Shown: one piece after another, positions 42,552 to 50,925 of the stretch
Layout: each line of letters begins with the position of its first letter
Numbering within the stretch: position 1 is the first letter of the stretch
Source of the DNA: RGIG1918 sp964570895
GTDB taxonomy: Bacteria > Cyanobacteriota > Vampirovibrionia > Gastranaerophilales > Gastranaerophilaceae
Length of the DNA: 64,000 nucleotides
Direction: 5' to 3'
NCBI GenBank assembly: GCA_964570895.1
Contig: CAZMZD010000005.1
Coordinates: 1-64,000, forward strand
The notes under the pieces: generated by a model
Databases searched by the model: none
What the model saw: only the letters and a program-made list of their open reading frames with translations
Told to the model about the DNA's origin: nothing
Made by a program: the position numbers and the translations under genes

Positions 42552-44024
42552 ATGCGAAAAGATATTAAAAGTTTTATTGAAACAGAAAACCAGACAAATT
42601 GCAATTCTACAGGATATTGTGCTCTTAACCCGACGATTGAAATAATCGAAGAGCTGTTTTTAAATGAAGTGAGGCAGCTTTCTTACTATATTTCAAAAAT
42701 CCAAAGTTCTGATTTTTACGACCAAAGCCTTTTCGAAGAACTAATCGAAGTGCTTGCGGAAGACATTTTTGCAACTCAGCCAAGTGAAGTTGATGTTTTG
42801 AAAAAATTAAGACATCTGATAAATCTTCGAAATTCTGCAAAGAAGAAATATATAGATTTTTGCAAAAACTCGCTTCAAGCTTGCGAAATTGCAAATTTTG
42901 TTTTTGAGCCAGAAGTGGCACAAAGCTACGCTTCTTACATTGAAAGTGCTGCAAAATTTATATATTCGCGAAACAAAACCTTTACGCTTCAGCAATTAAG
43001 ATACTTTGAATTAATAACTTTAATTGCAAAAGTTGCCGCGCAAACAATTGCAAAAATTAAATTATACAAACCAGATTTTTCTAAATTTGATGTTAAATTG
43101 TTGAAATTCTTTTCGATGACCGCTCTGTTTTTAGACTCGCCAAGTAAACTAAAAAGAAAAATTTTGCAATTTTCGCCTGATATATTTGTAATTAGAAAAA
43201 TATATACTGAAGTGCTTGACGAATATTTCGAAGGAAGAGTTGATGCAAAAATCAGAACCTCCGTTCTTGATGGGAAATCACTTTTGGTGTCCGGTTCAAA
43301 TTTAAAAGAGCTAGAGGAAATTTTAACCGCGTGCGCGGATACCGATATAAATGTTTATACCCATGGCGAGCTTTATGTTGCGCATACTTACAGGAAATTC
43401 AAGGATTTTAAAAACCTTAAGGGGCACGTTGCTTCAGGGTCTGTAAATTATGATTTTTCAAATTTTGACGGCGTTATTTTTGTGACAAAATTTATGGGCT
43501 ATAAAATTGACCAGCTCTATCAAGGAACAATATTTTCGTCGTCTGATATTATTTCAAAAGGTATGTTGAAGGTTAATAACAATGATTTTTCCGAAATTTT
43601 TGAGGCAATCGGAATGCATTCTGAAGTGAGAGCGCAAAATGTTCAAACCTTTGAAACAATAAAACTTGCTAAAACCAATGTGGACGAACTTTTTTCAGGT
43701 GACAATAAACAAATTGTTATTTTTCTTGGCAAAACTCGCAATTCAGATTTAGCAAACGAATTTGAAGATAAAAAAATAGTAAACATTGAATATCAATCTG
43801 ATTCAGATTTGTTTTACAAAGTGGTTGAAAAATCAGCGGAGCTTGAAATTCCTGTCGTGCTATTTTGTTCTAGGTGTTCATCGCGCATTGCGGCAGATAT
43901 CGCAAGTGTTTTGGATAAAAAATCTGTTGAAGAAATTTATATGGTAAGGTGCCAAACGTTAAATGTGAACCCGCATGTTGTTGAATGTTTACGTGATGAG
44001 TTTGATGTGAAAATCATTGAATAA
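42552..44024 (+). CDS. Degenerate hybrid cluster protein (Hcp/prismane) homologue
   Basis: 490 residues, shorter than Hcp (about 540-550). The stretch from about 241 (GKSLLVSGSNLKELEEILTA) to INVYTHGELYVAHTY has the order and wording of Hcp, where GHD and YTHGE supply cluster ligands. Here the His is Ser249 while Glu273 is kept. The later Hcp cysteine positions read VTKFMG (about 311-316) and LGKTRNSD (about 392-399) with no Cys; one Cys in CSRCSS (439, 442) may be retained. The N-terminal Cys motif for the 4Fe-4S cluster is absent (two Cys only, at 17 and 23). It ends NVNPHVVECLRDEFDVKI, like the Hcp C-terminus. Nitric oxide or hydroxylamine reductase activity is therefore doubtful. No ribosome site is seen. 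Confidence 0.7.
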   Translation: MRKDIKSFIETENQTNCNSTGYCALNPTIEIIEELFLNEVRQLSYYISKIQSSDFYDQSLFEELIEVLAEDIFATQPSEVDVLKKLRHLINLRNSAKKKYIDFCKNSLQACEIANFVFEPEVAQSYASYIESAAKFIYSRNKTFTLQQLRYFELITLIAKVAAQTIAKIKLYKPDFSKFDVKLLKFFSMTALFLDSPSKLKRKILQFSPDIFVIRKIYTEVLDEYFEGRVDAKIRTSVLDGKSLLVSGSNLKELEEILTACADTDINVYTHGELYVAHTYRKFKDFKNLKGHVASGSVNYDFSNFDGVIFVTKFMGYKIDQLYQGTIFSSSDIISKGMLKVNNNDFSEIFEAIGMHSEVRAQNVQTFETIKLAKTNVDELFSGDNKQIVIFLGKTRNSDLANEFEDKKIVNIEYQSDSDLFYKVVEKSAELEIPVVLFCSRCSSRIAADIASVLDKKSVEEIYMVRCQTLNVNPHVVECLRDEFDVKIIE

Positions 44025-45674
44025 TTATTTTATAAAATGATTTATAAAATTGCAGATAATTTTTGGAACAATTGGGCTGTGCACTGCGCTTAAGTCGATA
44101 ATGAATTCATTTATGCCTGCTGCTTCCCAAAATTCAATTTTATCCCAATTTTGAACTAAGCCGTCTTCGAACATATGCATTTTGCAAAAACCGTCAACCA
44201 TAAACGGGAACTTCTTTTCCAAGCTTGGGTCATTGAGTGCGAAGTGCCCTCTGTGGCAGGGCGCTGAGCACACAAGCCTTGAGATAACTGCGCTATCGCA
44301 ATTCAAGGGGCATAAACCTTGGCTTTCAACTCTTTTTGCGCCAGCAATAAGAATTTTTCTCACAGGAATAAGTTTTTTCACCTTTTTAAGGCATTTTACA
44401 ATAACTTCTTCGTCATTAAGAGTTGTGAAATCTATTGCTGTAATTTGATTTAAGTTATTTAAACATTTTATTGCCATAGAGTTCAATAAATTAATTCCGC
44501 CCCCTATTTCGACAGGAATTTCAGTGAGGGTGTCATCATTAATGAAATTCCACCAAAAGCCAATGTTGTTTATCACAACCCTGTTTGGGCGCGGGCTTTC
44601 AAGAGCCAATTGCTTAATTAATTCAAACACTCTGTCAAAATCTCTTTCAATTAAAATTCTTGGCGTTGAAAGATTTAGTGCAATGCCGTGTTTTTTGCAG
44701 AATTTTTTAACAGTTTTAATAATTTCGTAAAAACTTTTTGAATATAAGTCAACCGTGCTTGCCACTTCGCCATATTCAATTGACGTAACAGGGCTAAAGC
44801 CTAATTTCTTAATGAGTTTGTCTAACTCTTTAAGCTGTGCTAGGCTTGCAAGCCTCAAATTTAATTTTGGTAATTTAATTTTTGAAAAGTCAACATCGTC
44901 AGGAAGTTTAATTTCCTCTATTTTCCAATCATATTTTTGAATGTTATTTGCAAATTTAAAATCCTCTCCTTCTGCTGAATATACCTCGCCGGAGAAATGA
45001 TTTGTTTTGTAAAAACATTTTCTTATGTGTTTGAAGGGTAGTTTTTGTTCTTTAAAAAGTTTTGGTTTCGCGATAATTTTTTCAATTAATTTAATGCCTT
45101 CTAAAATGTCCTCCGGCGTTTCAAAGCGCCCTTTTATGACCACGCTTTGGATTGCTTTTGAATTAACAAGGTCGTCTGCAAACCAAGGGAGATTGTCTGA
45201 ATCGACCGAAAGCGGAAGTTTTGAATATTTTTTAATTTTTTCGATATTTTTCAAATAAATTTCTTCCGTCACAATAAGCCTTGTCACTTTATGGAACATT
45301 TCCATAAAATCAATCCCTGCAAGGTTGTGAATGTCAAAATAACTGTCAATCACAACGTCGAAAGGCAAGTCCATTGATTTTATAATTTCTAAAACTCCGT
45401 ATGAATTTACAAAAATGCCGTCAATATCTGTTTTTGTAAGATATGTTATAAATTTTTTGACGTTAACCAAATCTTCTTCAAGGAGCGAATGCTTGAAATT
45501 TACATACAATTTTGCGGAATTTTCATGCGCAACTTTGATATATTCTTTAATTAATTCAAAGTTTTCTGCAAGTCTGTGATAATATACAAAAAACTCCCTG
45601 CATTTCACCTTTTTTGTGAAATCTTTAATATTATCAGGCGTCTTAATTGGCGCGATAACTGTAATTTCTTTCAT
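44025..45674 (-). CDS. Peptidase U32-like protein (UbiU/TrhP type)
   Basis: 549 residues, apparently two barrel-like segments. The N-terminal part (1-215) and the part from about 265 share U32-type wording (FFVYYHRLAENF; ISTPRILIERDFDRV-like NLSTPRILIERD). The C-terminal cysteines (GLCPLNCDS, LVCSAPCHRG, DGFCKMHMF) resemble the iron-sulfur or zinc cysteines of U32 proteins such as UbiU/UbiV and TrhP, which act in ubiquinone or tRNA hydroxylation and not in proteolysis. Its function here is unknown. GAGGTTAA precedes the ATG. It follows the TPR gene by 6 nt and converges on the Hcp-like gene with no gap. Confidence 0.65.
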   Translation of the reverse strand: MKEITVIAPIKTPDNIKDFTKKVKCREFFVYYHRLAENFELIKEYIKVAHENSAKLYVNFKHSLLEEDLVNVKKFITYLTKTDIDGIFVNSYGVLEIIKSMDLPFDVVIDSYFDIHNLAGIDFMEMFHKVTRLIVTEEIYLKNIEKIKKYSKLPLSVDSDNLPWFADDLVNSKAIQSVVIKGRFETPEDILEGIKLIEKIIAKPKLFKEQKLPFKHIRKCFYKTNHFSGEVYSAEGEDFKFANNIQKYDWKIEEIKLPDDVDFSKIKLPKLNLRLASLAQLKELDKLIKKLGFSPVTSIEYGEVASTVDLYSKSFYEIIKTVKKFCKKHGIALNLSTPRILIERDFDRVFELIKQLALESPRPNRVVINNIGFWWNFINDDTLTEIPVEIGGGINLLNSMAIKCLNNLNQITAIDFTTLNDEEVIVKCLKKVKKLIPVRKILIAGAKRVESQGLCPLNCDSAVISRLVCSAPCHRGHFALNDPSLEKKFPFMVDGFCKMHMFEDGLVQNWDKIEFWEAAGINEFIIDLSAVHSPIVPKIICNFINHFIK

Positions 45675-45680
45675 TTAACC

Positions 45681-47276
45681 TCAATCAAAAAGATTATTAA
45701 GCCTGTCTTGAATTTCCGTTGGGTCAATTTCGTCTGTGATACTGTTTATGTTTAGTGCGTCTTGATAATATTTAGCGGCTTCAATTTTTTCGCCCTTGAT
45801 TGCCAACGTTCTTGCAAGATTATAATATGCAAGTGCATAATTAGGGTTAAGTTCAATTGCTTTTTCGAAGCACCCTTTGGCTTTATCAATGTGCGCCAAG
45901 TCGTCTAAATAAATAACACCTAAATTGTTATATGTAATTTCGTATTCAGGGTCATATTTAATTGAAAGCTCATATTCTTTAATAGCTTCTGTGATATTTT
46001 CCATGCCCCAATACAAATAACCGAGGTTGCAGTGAATTTTGGCATTTTCAGGTTCAAGTTCGAGCGCTCTTCTATACACCACAAGCGAATTATCAAAATC
46101 TTCTAAATCATAAAACGCGCTTCCAAGGCACATATAAACATCAATGTCTTTTGGCCTTAAAATTGAAGCAACTTGAAAAGATGAAACTGCCGCTTCAACA
46201 TTTTTTGTGATTGTTTGTTGTGTGTAGCCAAGTGTTTGTGCTACATCGCACGCTTGAGGGTGATTATTTAAAACAAGTGCAGTTTGATAGTGTGAAATAG
46301 CGGAAGCAGTATCTTGTTTCATGAAATACAAATTTGCAACTTGAGTGTGCAAAACAGCGTTGTTTGGGTGCATTGCAATAAATTTTAAATACGTATTAAT
46401 TGCACTGTCGTAATCTTGCATTTCTTCGTAAGCCTGCGCCAACCCTGCGTATGCGCTTGTGCAAAGCGGGTCAATAAGCTTTGCCATGCCATATTCAATA
46501 ATTGCTTCTTCTTGTTGCCCAATGCTCCTGTACACGCTTCCCATCAAGCAATAGAGCGCTGTGAACCCCGGCATTTTTTCGATTGCTTGTTTGTATATTT
46601 CAATTGCTTTGTCTATTTCTTTTAATTGGAAATAGACACCTGCTTTGAAAAGTTCAGGGAAAATTGAAACATAAGTAATTTTTTTACGCACATCTTTTCT
46701 TGCTTCAGGGTCAAATGGCAAGGTTAAATACGAAAGCAATGCTTCTGTTATGCTTTGAAATTTAGTTTTTTTGTCTGAAAAATAAAGCACTCTTAATAAT
46801 CTATGGCGAAGCCAGTGTATTCTTGATGTGTTGAAAACGGCGTATTTTAGCGCGTTTTCAGTTTCTTTAAGAGCGTCTGCGTAACGGTCCTTTTTCTTAT
46901 AGCAATTTGCGAGCATATAATAACATTGAGCTTTGTTTGCGTCATTTGAAATTGCTAAGTTAAAATAATTCATTGCTTTATCGAGCTCGCCTTTATAATA
47001 TAGTGCAAACCCGATTTTATAATATATTTCACCATTATCGCCAAGGCTTTCAGAAGCGATTTGATATTGAGTTATAGCTTCGTCAACATATTGTTTCACT
47101 TGCTTAATATCTAAGTGCCAATCCATATATAAATCGCCCAAACGTATGCGCATGCGGGCATTGTCCGGATTGTTTAAAACAAATTTTTCGCATTCCTCAA
47201 TTGCTTTTTGAACATTTGACTTTCTTATGAGCTTGTTTATTTCTTTTTCAGCTTTTTTTTCTGCTATATCTTGCAT
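45681..47276 (-). CDS. TPR-repeat protein
   Basis: 531 residues, almost entirely TPR units (about twelve), for example DYDSAINTYLKFIAMHPNNA, IDKAIEIYKQAIEKMPGFTA and NITEAIKEYELSIKYDPEYE. No signal peptide or membrane helix, so cytosolic. The start abuts the stop of the PilZ gene (TAA-ATG). The gene order PilZ-TPR-U32 on one transcript suggests a c-di-GMP-responsive scaffold, but this is positional inference. Confidence 0.85.
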   Translation of the reverse strand: MQDIAEKKAEKEINKLIRKSNVQKAIEECEKFVLNNPDNARMRIRLGDLYMDWHLDIKQVKQYVDEAITQYQIASESLGDNGEIYYKIGFALYYKGELDKAMNYFNLAISNDANKAQCYYMLANCYKKKDRYADALKETENALKYAVFNTSRIHWLRHRLLRVLYFSDKKTKFQSITEALLSYLTLPFDPEARKDVRKKITYVSIFPELFKAGVYFQLKEIDKAIEIYKQAIEKMPGFTALYCLMGSVYRSIGQQEEAIIEYGMAKLIDPLCTSAYAGLAQAYEEMQDYDSAINTYLKFIAMHPNNAVLHTQVANLYFMKQDTASAISHYQTALVLNNHPQACDVAQTLGYTQQTITKNVEAAVSSFQVASILRPKDIDVYMCLGSAFYDLEDFDNSLVVYRRALELEPENAKIHCNLGYLYWGMENITEAIKEYELSIKYDPEYEITYNNLGVIYLDDLAHIDKAKGCFEKAIELNPNYALAYYNLARTLAIKGEKIEAAKYYQDALNINSITDEIDPTEIQDRLNNLFD

Positions 47277-47849
47277 TTAGCTAATACTTCCTATACAAAA
47301 CTTGTTTATTCTATTTAATATCGTATCATTGTTTTCACAAAATTGCGCAACATAAATCCCGCAATCGTCCGTTTTTCTGATATTTCCTTTGATTTTTATT
47401 CCTTCTAATTCGCAATTAATAAATTCCAAAATCACATTTTCACCAAGAGCCAATTTTTCTGCTTGGTTTATTTTGAATTTTATCCCGCCAAGGCTTAAAT
47501 TTATTGTTTGCCCTTCTGAAGCAAGGTTTTCGTTTTCAATTCTGATTGGAAAATCGCATGCAACGCGCACATATTCCCTTTTTTGCTCTTCAGGGATTGT
47601 TGGCGCATTTTCAATCACTATATTTTTTTCCGTTTTTTCAATTAGTGTTGAGAGCATTTTTTTGACACCTGAGCGAGTGTGCACAAGGGTTTTAAGCTCT
47701 TCGCCTGCGCGCAGAATTCTATATTTTGGGACATCTTCTTTTAAAATGTGCACGATAATTCTATCGTATTCAACTTCTCCAATAACACCTTCAAGCTCTC
47801 CGTAAGGTGTTAAAAAAACAATAACTTGCCCCTTTTTTGCTTCTATCAT
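47277..47849 (-). CDS. PilZ-domain c-di-GMP-binding protein (YcgR-like)
   Basis: 190 residues. Residues 1-80 form a beta-rich N-terminal domain like that of YcgR. Residues 90-190 are a PilZ domain with both c-di-GMP motifs intact: R91EYVR95 and N117LSLGG122. Such proteins alter flagellar, pilus or envelope functions when c-di-GMP rises. The operon lies next to the flagellin locus at 48132-49793. The ATG is directly preceded by AGAGGA, too close for a normal Shine-Dalgarno, and a promoter -10 ends 6 nt before it. Confidence 0.88.
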   Translation of the reverse strand: MIEAKKGQVIVFLTPYGELEGVIGEVEYDRIIVHILKEDVPKYRILRAGEELKTLVHTRSGVKKMLSTLIEKTEKNIVIENAPTIPEEQKREYVRVACDFPIRIENENLASEGQTINLSLGGIKFKINQAEKLALGENVILEFINCELEGIKIKGNIRKTDDCGIYVAQFCENNDTILNRINKFCIGSIS

Positions 47850-47855
47850 TCCTCT

Positions 47856-47884
47856 ATTTTAAGTCATTATTCCCTATATTGCAA
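47856..47884 (-). promoter_or_regulatory. Promoter of the PilZ-TPR-U32 operon
   Basis: On the minus strand TTGCAA (47884-47879), a 17-nt spacer, TAAAAT (47861-47856), then six bases and the ATG. The start of transcription is predicted at the start codon. Confidence 0.65.
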
Positions 47885-47947
47885 ACATATTATAATTATC
47901 TTTTTGCTCCCAATTGTAACAAAATGTTAAAATTTCTTTTGTTATCG

Positions 47948-47975
47948 TAAAGTTCTAAAATAATTATTCCGATAT
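47948..47975 (+). promoter_or_regulatory. Sigma28 (FliA)-like promoter
   Basis: TAAAGTTC (47948-47955), a 12-nt spacer and TCCGATAT (47968-47975), close to the FliA consensus TAAAGTTT-N11-GCCGATAA. It would give a leader of about 150 nt to the gene at 48132. The flagellin promoter at 49825-49852 has the same 12-nt spacing. Confidence 0.5.
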
Positions 47976-48131
47976 ATAGCATGTACAAGTTAAATGTGCG
48001 GTATATATAACATAACAAGGAGAACTCGAAAGAATTGTAAAGATTTGTAACAATATATACAAAATATGATTTTAGTATATACTTTTTGTTTTTATATAGG
48101 TACAGAGAACTTAGAATAAAGGAAATAAATT

Positions 48132-48758
48132 ATGGGATTTTCAGCAGACCAATCAATGACATTAATCAGCAAAGCGCAAATGGATAGCCTAGAAGGCAGA
48201 AGAGCTGATATTAACTTAGAAAAAATGGCTCTTATGCGCGAACAAGAATCACTTGCTCTTGAATATAATGATGCAATGTCAAACACTTGCTTTGTTTCAA
48301 AAAACGAAGACACCGGCGAATACGAAGCAATTGCGCCACAGGTTACATCTAGCGGAAAGATCAATGGCTTTGCAAACTCAAACGGTGCACTAGATGGCTA
48401 TACTGCCAAAACTTCTTTAGATAGTCAATCGGTTAAAGATTTGGCAAAAAACAAGGGTACACTTAAATTTGCTCAAGCTGTAAAGAACGGACAAATCGAT
48501 TTGTATAATCCAAAAGGCAAACAAGTTGATATTGCTGGCGTTGCAGGCGTTTCCGAAACTTATTATACAGCTGATGACGCAGCTGCGCAAGCAGAATACG
48601 ACGCAGCGATGGCAAAAATCCGCACAAAAGAAACAAAACTTGATATGGACCTTGAACAAGTTGAAACACAATATCAAGCAATCAAAACTCAATACGAATC
48701 AGCTAGACAACTTGTTAACCAAAGAGCTCAAAGCGACTTTAAATTCTTCCAAGGTTAA
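48132..48758 (+). CDS. Protein of unknown function near flagellin
   Basis: 208 residues. The N-terminal segment (MGFSADQSMTLISKAQMDSL) and a C-terminal coiled coil (KETKLDMDLEQVETQYQAIK, ending FKFFQG) frame a polar middle (about 55-150). There is no signal peptide. The helical ends with a variable centre recall rod, hook or filament-associated proteins, but no family is recognised. AAAGGAAATAAAT precedes the ATG. A FliA-like promoter lies upstream, and a strong terminator follows. A flagellar link is inferred from promoter and neighbourhood. Confidence 0.7.
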   Translation: MGFSADQSMTLISKAQMDSLEGRRADINLEKMALMREQESLALEYNDAMSNTCFVSKNEDTGEYEAIAPQVTSSGKINGFANSNGALDGYTAKTSLDSQSVKDLAKNKGTLKFAQAVKNGQIDLYNPKGKQVDIAGVAGVSETYYTADDAAAQAEYDAAMAKIRTKETKLDMDLEQVETQYQAIKTQYESARQLVNQRAQSDFKFFQG

Positions 48759-48781
48759 TAAAAGGATGACAAATAAAATTA

Positions 48782-48807
48782 AACCCTCTCAAACGAGAGG
48801 GTTTTTT
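48782..48807 (+). terminator. Intrinsic terminator
   Basis: AACCCTCTC (48782-48790), loop AAAC, GAGAGGGTT (48795-48803), then TTTT. It ends the gene at 48132. Downstream, CATTGCGC-G-GCGCAATG (48895-48911) is a further perfect palindrome with no T run. Confidence 0.92.
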
Positions 48808-48953
48808 AGTGCTTAGAACTAAAGGAATGAGATGAAGGATGATTAAGGGAATGAGTGCGAGAAAATTGTTGCATATTGTTTTAAGGGCAAAAGTCATTGC
48901 GCGGCGCAATGCGGTTTGATATTTGCGCACAAGATTATGCACGCAGGGTAAAA

Positions 48954-49793
48954 TTATTGTGTTGCACCGGATATTAGCCCTAAAACTATGTTTGCGTTCA
49001 TGGATTCAGTTTGCTGCATTACCGCTGCCACCATAGAAGCCAAAATTTCGCTTTTAACAAGTTCAGACATTTCATACGCTATATCCGTATCTATAATATT
49101 ACTTCTTGCTTCAACAATATTTGAATATGTCATTTCTTGGTTTTCAATAATACTATCGAGCGAAGTCGAAGCGTTTGCGGCGTGCATTGTCTTTGCGTTT
49201 AAATCGTCTGTCAGCTGGTCAAAAGTTTCAATTGTTTCGTCTAAATTAGCGTTTTCGCTTGTAAAATCTATTTCATAGCTATCGATATCAAAACCGTGCA
49301 GGTCTTCCGCTTCGCATGATGTATCGAGTTTTAATTTTGAATATTCATCTGATGTGTAGCCCACTTGGAAAGTGAAGCCATCTTTTTTATATACAGGGTT
49401 ATCGCCGTATTTGGTGGAATTTTTAACGCTCTTCATCTGCTCCATTATGCTTTTTGCTTTTGTTTCAAGAGCTATTTTTTCATCATCAGAGGCGGAACTT
49501 GCTTGAAGCGCAAGAGATTTAATTTCAAGCGCTGCGTCTGACATGCTTTGAAATCCGCTTTCTGCAATTTTTGTTAAACTTTGTGCACCAACAGCGTTTT
49601 TATTTGCTGCTTCGTAGCCTCTTATTTGCTTTGTGAGCCCGCTTGCGATCATATAACCTGCGGGGTCATCGCTTGCCGAGTTAATTCGATAGCCCGTCGA
49701 GAGCCTTTCCGCTGATTTTGTTGTCATATCAGTTGCTTTTTTGAGAGCATTAAGCAAACTCAAAGTTTGACTTTGATTAGAAATAGAAATCAT
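48954..49793 (-). CDS. fliC: Flagellin (compact)
   Basis: 279 residues. The filament protein of the bacterial flagellum, exported by the flagellar type III system. The N-terminal D0/D1 region has SAERLSTGYRINSASDDPAG and the C-terminal one has IVEARSNIIDTDIAYEMSEL and ends MNANIVLGLISGATQ. Only about 100 residues separate them, so surface domains D2/D3 are essentially missing. The start codon has AAGGG 9-10 nt upstream. A FliA-like promoter precedes it. No export, hook or motor genes occur in this window. Confidence 0.93.
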   Translation of the reverse strand: MISISNQSQTLSLLNALKKATDMTTKSAERLSTGYRINSASDDPAGYMIASGLTKQIRGYEAANKNAVGAQSLTKIAESGFQSMSDAALEIKSLALQASSASDDEKIALETKAKSIMEQMKSVKNSTKYGDNPVYKKDGFTFQVGYTSDEYSKLKLDTSCEAEDLHGFDIDSYEIDFTSENANLDETIETFDQLTDDLNAKTMHAANASTSLDSIIENQEMTYSNIVEARSNIIDTDIAYEMSELVKSEILASMVAAVMQQTESMNANIVLGLISGATQ

Positions 49794-49824
49794 ACCGCAC
49801 GACCCTTGTAGTTAGATGGAACGT

Positions 49825-49852
49825 TTAACGGCATAATAGTATATATACTTTA
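49825..49852 (-). promoter_or_regulatory. Sigma28 (FliA)-like promoter of flagellin
   Basis: On the minus strand TAAAGTAT (49852-49845), a 12-nt spacer and GCCGTTAA (49832-49825), matching the FliA consensus at 13 of 16 positions. It lies about 32 nt before the flagellin ATG. Confidence 0.75.
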
Positions 49853-49934
49853 TAGCAAATTGATATACTTTTTACAATTCTTTACAATTTTTTGCTGATA
49901 TAATGTGTTTTTTGTAAACAATTGTTAACAAAAA

Positions 49935-49966
49935 GGCAATTTTTAAAGAGAAAAAGTTTTTATTAA
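49935..49966 (+). promoter_or_regulatory. GGCAATT-class promoter-like block, copy 4
   Basis: GGCAATTTTTAAAG at 49935, then TTTTTATTAATG (-10-like TATTAA at 49961-49966). GGATA lies 37 nt from the first G, as in the copy at 26361. A separate extended -10 (TGATATAAT, 49896-49904) lies upstream and may add a housekeeping start. Confidence 0.5.
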
Positions 49967-50006
49967 TGTAAGGATAGGGATATAAAGTTAATAAAGGGGA
50001 GTCGTT

Positions 50007-50261
50007 ATGGCGGTTGGAGCAAGAGATGAATTAGATGTTGCATTAGTTAGGAAATATGCTTCATTGAAAGTTGATAATCCAATACAAGTTTCAATGGTTG
50101 ACGCCAGCAAAATGTATGAGGCGATGAACGATTATGCAAGCACTCAAAAAGCAATGCTGCTTATGAAAAACAAACTTTACTCAACTTGCGGCAAAGCAAC
50201 AGCTATGGCAATTCAATATACCAAAACAAAACCTCTAACACCTCGAGCGCATGCGTGCTAA
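50007..50261 (+). CDS. Small protein of unknown function
   Basis: 84 residues, mostly helical (DELDVALVRKYASLKV; SMVDASKMYEAMNDYASTQK), with no signal peptide or membrane helix and two Cys. GGGGAG lies 7 nt before the ATG, so this is a confident gene. It lies divergent from flagellin and just upstream of maf. Its promoter block is shared with the genes at 590, 26424 and 27799. I do not recognise the family. Confidence 0.7.
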   Translation: MAVGARDELDVALVRKYASLKVDNPIQVSMVDASKMYEAMNDYASTQKAMLLMKNKLYSTCGKATAMAIQYTKTKPLTPRAHAC

Positions 50262-50264
50262 AAT
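50256..50264 (+). promoter_or_regulatory. Extended -10 placing the maf start at its ATG
   Basis: TGC-TAAAAT (50256-50264) ends 6 nt before ATG 50271. It overlaps the last codons of the preceding gene. No Shine-Dalgarno is present. Confidence 0.5.
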
Positions 50265-50270
50265 AATTAA

Positions 50271-50888
50271 ATGATGAAATTTATTTTAGCTTCAAATAGC
50301 CCGAGAAGATGTGAAATTTTAAAGCAATATGGCTTTAATTTCGAAGTGGTTAGCTCAAATGCAGATGAAAAACATCTTGCAGGAAAATTATCAGAAAAGG
50401 AGATTTTAGAAAATATTAAATATAATTCAGCAATAAAAGCTTGCAACGTTTGGAACTCAAATAAAAATGAAGTTGTTGTGAGCGCTGATACAACTGTAAT
50501 CAAAAATAATGTGTGTCTTAACAAGCCTCATGATGTAAATGAGGCTTTTTTATATCTAAAATCGCTGTCGAATGCTTCGCACAAGGTGTTTACGGCAATT
50601 ACGGTGCGAGCTGATAATTATGAAAAAACAGAAGTTTTTGAAACGATTGTTTATTTTAGAGAATTATCTGACGATGAAATTTTAAACTATATTGATAAAT
50701 TTAACCCTCTTGATAAAGCGGGTGCTTACGGCATTCAAGATTTTATCTCAGAATGTGAAGCAAGCAATCCGCCAGCTGCCTCTTTTGTGTCTAAAATTGA
50801 TGGTAGCTATTATAACGTGATGGGAATTTGCCCTTGGGGTTTAGATAAAATGCTTAAAGATTATTGTGCTTCAGTGAACAATAACTAG
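50271..50888 (+). CDS. maf: Maf-like nucleoside triphosphate pyrophosphatase
   Basis: 205 residues. Maf proteins hydrolyse non-canonical or modified NTPs (dTTP/UTP or m7GTP types) and affect septum formation. Motifs: the N-terminal LASNSPRRCEIL, the catalytic VVSADTTVI region, DKAGAYGIQD, and KIDGSYYNVMGI near the end. The gene begins ATGATG; translation could start at 50271 or 50274. There is no ribosome site, and the extended -10 at 50256-50264 predicts a leaderless transcript from 50271. Confidence 0.92.
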   Translation: MMKFILASNSPRRCEILKQYGFNFEVVSSNADEKHLAGKLSEKEILENIKYNSAIKACNVWNSNKNEVVVSADTTVIKNNVCLNKPHDVNEAFLYLKSLSNASHKVFTAITVRADNYEKTEVFETIVYFRELSDDEILNYIDKFNPLDKAGAYGIQDFISECEASNPPAASFVSKIDGSYYNVMGICPWGLDKMLKDYCASVNNN

Positions 50889-50925
50889 CTTCAGCTAAAA
50901 TTAGGCTAATCAAAATACTTGAAAA

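Noticed and set aside
42552..44024. Functional hydroxylamine/nitric oxide reductase annotation for the Hcp-like gene
   Set aside because: Most cluster ligands appear missing, so a plain hcp label would mislead.
48895..48911. Terminator of the flagellin gene
   Set aside because: CATTGCGC-G-GCGCAATG is a perfect palindrome but has no T run on the minus strand, so it is only noted as a palindrome.
49861..50006. FliA promoter for the gene at 50007
   Set aside because: GCTGATAT occurs but no TAAAG-type -35 lies 11-12 nt upstream; the GGCAATT block and an extended -10 explain the region better.
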